Assembly: GCA_964397445.1 (NCBI GenBank)
Contig: CAYNHZ010000002.1
Span: 310,001-374,000 of the forward strand
Length of the DNA: 64,000 nt
From: CAYNHZ01 sp964397445
GTDB taxonomy: Bacteria > Bacteroidota > Bacteroidia > Bacteroidales > UBA932
Direction: 5' to 3'
Part shown: positions 59,671-64,000 of the stretch, one piece after another
How positions within the stretch are numbered: position 1 is the first letter of the stretch
Layout: each line of letters starts with the position of its first letter
Translations under genes and position numbers: made by a program
The notes under the pieces: model-generated
Told to the model about the DNA's origin: nothing
Seen by the model: the letters and a program-made list of their open reading frames with translations, nothing else
Database searches by the model: none

Positions 59671-60290
59671 CGTTGTAAGAGTTTAAGTAGATTCATTATT
59701 GTAGCCTTTTTTTTGCCGACTTTTATACATTGCTCAAATATAGACTTATCCATTTGATATAAAGCATCCATATCAAAGCGAAGATCTTCGTCCAAGTAGG
59801 TTAATATATCTTTCTGAAATCGTAAATTTAGGTTTGGAGTATTTATAATCAAGTCGCATAGTGCCTTTTCTGGAGAAGCGATAATAAATGAAGTAACTCC
59901 TTTTATCTCTTGTCTTATACCAATTGAGAAATATTCCTTAGAGCATCCTGTATATTGAAATGTCCCAAGTGAATTTCTAAACTCTTTAGAGTGTTTGGTA
60001 GTCATTGATTTAACGATGTAAACGCTCTCTGGAATTAACCCGTAATAGCGTAATGCATACTCCATTGAGACATAAGATGGTCCGTATAGTTGGTTGGCAA
60101 TAAGTTCTTCAGATATAAGCTGTCCACTAACATCGGCAGACACAATGTACATGCCTTTTTTTAGCCTTATAATTTTACCAGACTTTTCAAGCTCACTGAT
60201 TTTATTATGAACTGACTTGTAGTCTGAAAATAATGATTTTAGTATCGCAAAATCAATTGGCGTATTTCCAAATTCAGAGAGTGTTTTCAT
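59667..60290 (-). CDS. abiEi: AbiEi-type antitoxin/regulator
   Basis: 207 aa from ATG 60290 (a GTG at 60299 is in frame). The N-terminus is a winged HTH (LKSLFSDYKSVHNKISELEK), followed by the AbiEi C-terminal domain with GKIIRLKKGMYIV, EELIANQLYGPSYVSMEYAL, and SPEKALCDLIINTP. It should repress the operon and neutralise AbiEii as a type IV antitoxin. Start overlaps nothing; the stop overlaps the toxin start. Confidence 0.85.
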   Translation of the reverse strand: MKTLSEFGNTPIDFAILKSLFSDYKSVHNKISELEKSGKIIRLKKGMYIVSADVSGQLISEELIANQLYGPSYVSMEYALRYYGLIPESVYIVKSMTTKHSKEFRNSLGTFQYTGCSKEYFSIGIRQEIKGVTSFIIASPEKALCDLIINTPNLNLRFQKDILTYLDEDLRFDMDALYQMDKSIFEQCIKVGKKKATIMNLLKLLQR

Positions 60291-60422
60291 ATCTTTCACT
60301 TTTAATCTTCTGCAAAGATAGTAAAAATATGAATAGATAATACACTTTTTTTCAATTATCTGTTCTTGAAATTACTATTTATTATATATCTTGGCTTGTC
60401 TCATAGGTCAGTCGTTCTGACC

Positions 60423-60519
60423 ATACCATTTCGGGTATAGAATAGCTATTATTAACCGCTAATATACCTCATAGGGTATAATTTATGTTTTGGAGCGGCA
60501 AATACACCTGATAGGGTAT
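60423..60519. repeat. Three 16 bp near-palindromes at 40 bp spacing
   Basis: ATACCATTTCGGGTAT at 60423, ATACCTCATAGGGTAT at 60464 and ACACCTGATAGGGTAT at 60504, spaced 41 and 40 bp. Each can form a small hairpin (ATACC/GGGTAT). The last two overlap the 3' end of the small gene at 60469, so its C-terminal residues are repeat-derived. Confidence 0.75.
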
Positions 60520-60759
60520 AGAGAGGGTAGTATTGATGAAATGAAGTTTATTTTTCAGCCACTCACATAAGCCCCATAAAAACAGATAAGGCAGAGCCTT
60601 TTTCATCTCTGCCTTACCACGTTTGCGGTCATAAACCTTTTTAGACTTGTGTACCCCTGCAATACTTACAGGGCGACAGTGATTCTCAATCTCCGCCAAG
60701 CGAGACGCTCGCCTATTGGCTTTGATGTAATCACGCTGAGTAATTTTCAGTGTTTTCAT
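60469..60759 (-). CDS. Small basic protein of unknown function
   Basis: 96 aa. KTLKITQRDYIKANRRASR then HKSKKVYDRKRGKAEMKKAL is a pattern I recall from small hypothetical proteins of Bacteroides and relatives, usually about 65-70 aa. The last 30 residues run into palindromic repeats and are probably not conserved. It has no signal peptide. Function is unknown; a nucleic-acid-binding role is suggested only by its charge. Confidence 0.6.
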   Translation of the reverse strand: MKTLKITQRDYIKANRRASRLAEIENHCRPVSIAGVHKSKKVYDRKRGKAEMKKALPYLFLWGLCEWLKNKLHFINTTLSIPYQVYLPLQNINYTL

Positions 60760-60883
60760 CTTTACATCAATTAATTCGATGCAAAGATAGTGTTTTATTA
60801 TAAATTTATGTATTTAATAGGATTTTGTCCTCCCATATATTCTTTAACGTCAGCATTCAAATATGGAGAATCGATAATAGGCG

Positions 60884-60914
60884 CAAAAAGAAAGGCGTTG
60901 AATTTCAACGCCTT
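60884..60914 (-). terminator. Rho-independent terminator of the rlmD-mnmE transcript
   Basis: Minus strand: an 11 bp perfect stem (AAGGCGTTGAA at 60892-60902 with TTCAACGCCTT at 60904-60914) followed by TTTCTTTTTG. It lies 43 bp after the mnmE stop. Confidence 0.85.
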
Positions 60915-60956
60915 ATTAATCAATAGTAATATATTCTAATCGTTGGTAATCACCAA

Positions 60957-62408
60957 TTATTTGCCGATGCAAAACTTCTTGAAGACGTTTGCGAGTATTT
61001 CATTTGAGGTGATTTCTCCTGTGATGGTACCGATAAAGTAGAGGGCTTCTCTTATATCTTGTGAGATGAGGTCGGTGGGAAGATGGTCGGCGATGGCGGT
61101 GCGAACTCTGTTTAATGAGTCGTTTGCCTCGATTAATGCTTCGTAGTGTCGGATATTGGTAACCATTGTTCCGTTTTGGGCATTTTTAAGCGATTTGCGC
61201 GAGTCTATGAGAATGGATGTTAGTTTATCTATTCCTAATGATTTTTTAGCAGATATTGGGATAATTGCGATAGGAGAGAGGGCTGCCTTTTTTGCATAGA
61301 TAGAGATTCGATCGATCAACTCATCACTGTTTCTAACCATATCAGATTTGTTCAATACGAGTATTACCTTGCTTTCAAGCACTTCGTTATTTTCTAAATT
61401 CAAATTGGATGAAGAATGGAGAGAAAAATTATTTATACTTTGTTCGAAGAATTCTGGTCTTTCAGCATCAAGCATCATTATTATGATTGATGCTTGCTTC
61501 ATTTTTGAGTAGGTTCTCTCAATTCCGATCATTTCGATAGTCTCTTGGGTATTTCTAATTCCGGCGGTATCTATAAATCTGAATACTATCCCGTCAAGAT
61601 TTAAGGTCTCTTCGATGGTATCTCTTGTTGTCCCATGTATATCGGAAACTATCGCCCTCTCCTCACCGAGTAGAGTATTGAGAAGTGTACTTTTACCGGT
61701 ATTTGTTGCACCCACAATAGCCACAGGGACACCATTTTTAATAACATTACCTAAATCAAAAGATTTAATCAATTTATTTATATGACACTGCACATTATCT
61801 ATAAGATGATTGAGTTGTGATCTATCTGCAAACTCCACATCTTCTTCACTAAAATCAAGTTCAAGTTCCATCAATGAGACTATGTCAATCAGTTCACCCC
61901 TCATCAAAGAGAGCTCCTTAGAAAAACCACCCTTCATCTGCCTCAATGCCACATCGTGAGCAGCCTTTGTCTCCGAGGAAATAAGATCAGCAACGGCTTC
62001 TGCCTGAGCAAGATCCATTTTTCCATTTATAAATGCCCTTTTGGTAAACTCGCCTGGCTGAGCAAGAGTAGCCCCATTGGAGATTAGCAATTTTAAGATT
62101 TGTGAAACAATGTAATCTGAACCATGACAGTAGATCTCGGCACTATCTTCCCCTGTGTAGGAGTGGGGAGAACGAAAAACAGCTGTCAATACCTCATCTA
62201 CAACTTGAGAAGAATCACTATAAAATATCGTTCCAAATCTCAAATAATGACTTGAAGTATCACTTAATTTTGTACTCCCAACTGGTTTAAATACAGATGA
62301 TAATATATCAATTGTATCACACCCTGAAATTCTAATTACAGATATTGCCCCACTACCTTGTGCTGAAGCAAGTGCGCATATCGTATTGTTCTCTTGAAGA
62401 ATGTCCAT
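60957..62408 (-). CDS. mnmE: tRNA modification GTPase MnmE
   Basis: 483 aa. The N-terminal tetrahydrofolate-binding domain opens NTICALASAQGSGAISVIRISG, the helical domain includes GEFTKRAFINGKMDLAQAEAV, and the inserted G domain has G1 GATNTGKSTLLN, G2/G3 TTRDTIEE and FIDTAGIR, and G4 NKSD. The C-terminal CIGK with Cys480 is complete. With MnmG it makes the 5-carboxymethylaminomethyl group on U34 of some tRNAs. It starts 43 bp after rlmD and probably shares its transcript. Confidence 0.96.
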   Translation of the reverse strand: MDILQENNTICALASAQGSGAISVIRISGCDTIDILSSVFKPVGSTKLSDTSSHYLRFGTIFYSDSSQVVDEVLTAVFRSPHSYTGEDSAEIYCHGSDYIVSQILKLLISNGATLAQPGEFTKRAFINGKMDLAQAEAVADLISSETKAAHDVALRQMKGGFSKELSLMRGELIDIVSLMELELDFSEEDVEFADRSQLNHLIDNVQCHINKLIKSFDLGNVIKNGVPVAIVGATNTGKSTLLNTLLGEERAIVSDIHGTTRDTIEETLNLDGIVFRFIDTAGIRNTQETIEMIGIERTYSKMKQASIIIMMLDAERPEFFEQSINNFSLHSSSNLNLENNEVLESKVILVLNKSDMVRNSDELIDRISIYAKKAALSPIAIIPISAKKSLGIDKLTSILIDSRKSLKNAQNGTMVTNIRHYEALIEANDSLNRVRTAIADHLPTDLISQDIREALYFIGTITGEITSNEILANVFKKFCIGK

Positions 62409-62451
62409 AAATATAAATGATTTGATTTAGAAGTGGTAAATTATTATAATA

Positions 62452-63972
62452 CTATGGTTTTTTAATGAGGGAGACAATATTCTCGACATGATGTGTATGA
62501 GGAAACATATCGACAGGGGCAACAGCTACGATAGAATATTGTTGTGAAAAGATGGATAAATCTCTTGCTTGAGTAGCAGGATTACAACTTATATACAATA
62601 TTTTAGACGGACTTGCTTGAAGTATAACTTTAGCAACATCGGGATGAATGCCTGCACGAGGGGGGTCGAGTATTATAACATCGGGGTCCCCTCCGTTATT
62701 TGAGATAAACTCTTCAGAGAGGATATCTTTCATATCTCCTGCGAAGAAAGAGCAATTATCTATCCCGTTATTGAGCGCATTTACCTTAGCATCTTCGATA
62801 GCTTCTGGTACATATTCTATTCCTATAACTGAACCAACATTACGGGCTATAAATAAGGCTATTGTGCCTGTACCTGTATATAGATCGTAAACCCTTTCAT
62901 CCCCTTTAAAATCGGCTAATTTTCGCACTATCGAATACAATCTGTAGGCTTGATCAGAATTGGTTTGGTAGAATGATTTTGGTCCGATTTTAAATCTCAA
63001 TCCCTCCATCTCCTCGTAAATGGCATCATCTCCAGAATAGTTGATGATTGAAAGATCTCCTATCGTGTCATTTTTCTTATCATTAACTACATAATTAAGC
63101 GATTTTATTTGTGGAAAAGAGGTCTGTAATGCATCTAATAAAGGGGAGAGGATAGAGGATAAACGCTTATTTGCGTCCCCTCCAAAAACCACAGTAACCA
63201 TAAAATCACCTTTCGAATTATTTCTCACAATGAGTGAGCGCAATTCCCCTTTTTGCTCTCTGAGATTGAAGAATGAGATATTATTTTCAATTGCATATTT
63301 CTTGATAAATAGGCGGATCTGATTTGTTGGTTCCATTTGAAGATGACATTTGTGAATATCAAGAACCTTATCAAAGCTCCCTACAATATGGAAACCAAGC
63401 CCAAACCCATCGGGGCGCTTGTTTATCGATGAATACCCATTTTTTAAATATGAGGGAAATACCCCATTTGGAAAATCCTCCCTTTTCAACTCTATAGGTG
63501 GATCAAAAAGGAGCTCAGGTGACTCACCGGCAAAGATCCAACGACGATCAGAGAATGTAAACTCAAGTTTGTTTCTATATTGAGTGGTTTTTACCGAACC
63601 AAGGATCTCAGAAATTCCTTCAGATGGAAGTTCTAACTTTCCAATGCGTGTAAGTTGGTCATATACTTGCTGTTGCTTATATTTCAGTTGGAGAGGATAG
63701 GGTAGAGGCTGCCATTTACACCCACCACAAGAGCCATAGTGTTCACAAAAAGGATCCATTCTATCCTGGGAGGGTTTTACCATATTTATACATCGCCCCT
63801 CCATATATCCTGATTTTTTCCTTATTACTTGAACATCAATAACATCACCCGGAATTACTTGTGGGACAAATATAACTTTCCCATCTACATGGGATAAGCT
63901 ATTTCCTTCCGCTGCAACTTGCTCTACTTCTATGTTATATAATATCTCTTTTTGCTTTGCTTTTCTTGACAT
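62452..63972 (-). CDS. rlmD: 23S rRNA (uracil-5-)-methyltransferase, RlmD/RumA family
   Basis: 506 aa. An N-terminal TRAM domain (VEQVAAEGNSLSHVDGKVIF) is followed by the 4Fe-4S motif CEHYGSCGGC and, in the C-terminal half, VYDLYTGTGTIALFIA for SAM, LDPPRAGIHP, and YISCNPATQARDL with the catalytic Cys. It should methylate U1939-type uridines of 23S rRNA. The family includes RlmD, RlmCD and related enzymes; which site is methylated here is not certain. It is the first gene of a pair with mnmE on the minus strand. Confidence 0.9.
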   Translation of the reverse strand: MSRKAKQKEILYNIEVEQVAAEGNSLSHVDGKVIFVPQVIPGDVIDVQVIRKKSGYMEGRCINMVKPSQDRMDPFCEHYGSCGGCKWQPLPYPLQLKYKQQQVYDQLTRIGKLELPSEGISEILGSVKTTQYRNKLEFTFSDRRWIFAGESPELLFDPPIELKREDFPNGVFPSYLKNGYSSINKRPDGFGLGFHIVGSFDKVLDIHKCHLQMEPTNQIRLFIKKYAIENNISFFNLREQKGELRSLIVRNNSKGDFMVTVVFGGDANKRLSSILSPLLDALQTSFPQIKSLNYVVNDKKNDTIGDLSIINYSGDDAIYEEMEGLRFKIGPKSFYQTNSDQAYRLYSIVRKLADFKGDERVYDLYTGTGTIALFIARNVGSVIGIEYVPEAIEDAKVNALNNGIDNCSFFAGDMKDILSEEFISNNGGDPDVIILDPPRAGIHPDVAKVILQASPSKILYISCNPATQARDLSIFSQQYSIVAVAPVDMFPHTHHVENIVSLIKKP

Positions 63973-64000
63973 CTTTACCTTTAGTTGTTTTTATAAGATA

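Overview
The window looks like a chromosome segment of a low-GC Bacteroidales bacterium (phylum Bacteroidota). The basis is FimA-type fimbrial genes, FISUMP/BACON lipoproteins, a DUF4954 protein, GH92 mannosidases, a BF3164-type propeller lipoprotein, and repeated matches to the Bacteroidota promoter -7 box TAnnTTTG. No species can be named from the sequence alone.

Layout. (1) 1-11.3 kb: one strand of tightly packed, very AT-rich surface-polysaccharide genes (sugar aminotransferases, acyltransferases, a glycosyltransferase and a PglC-type initiating phosphoglycosyl transferase). An acyl-building set is embedded among them: two acyl carrier proteins, a DltA-like adenylating enzyme, a KAS III, a ketoreductase-like SDR, an AAC(3)-like acyltransferase and a metallo-beta-lactamase-fold hydrolase. 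The likely product is an N-acylated amino sugar with an unusual acyl group. (2) 11.3-14.8 kb: decay and repeats. It holds a coding remnant, a dead mannose-1-phosphate guanylyltransferase, an intact RAYT-like HUH transposase, a palindromic repeat array and a 4 x 36 bp tandem repeat. (3) 14.9-25.4 kb: metabolic genes (GlcD/GlcF-type oxidoreductase, DUF4954, HAD hydrolase, solute-binding lipoprotein, ornithine cyclodeaminase family, L-serine dehydratase). (4) 25.4-31.4 kb, minus strand: a fimbrial operon with one FimA-like subunit and two very large FISUMP lipoproteins. (5) 31.7-37.7 kb: solute-binding-domain histidine kinase, GH92 mannosidase, tRNA-Lys(CTT). (6) 38.3-38.85 kb: a second, highly regular array of the same 58 bp palindromic element. 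(7) 38.9-43.7 kb, minus strand: AraC regulator, propeller lipoprotein, ABC ATPase, split LysO exporter, unknown protein. (8) 43.85-48.3 kb: a serine recombinase, a 143 bp invertible promoter cassette with perfect 28 bp inverted repeats, a truncated recombinase-like small protein and a soluble hybrid PAS kinase. (9) 48.4-58.6 kb: peroxiredoxin, DUF3089 protein, then a 6.35 kb cassette (LlaJI/McrBC-like restriction-modification operon plus a DUF6624 gene) bounded by perfect 88 bp direct repeats, then a second GH92. (10) 58.8-64 kb: AbiE toxin-antitoxin pair, a small protein over palindromic repeats, and the housekeeping genes mnmE and rlmD.

The most interesting signals are the invertible promoter. 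In the orientation read here its promoter faces the recombinase gene; flipped, it would face a recombinase-like protein lacking the catalytic serine and then a sensor kinase. Next come the RAYT with its two palindrome arrays, the repeat-bounded restriction cassette, and the acyl-sugar gene set.
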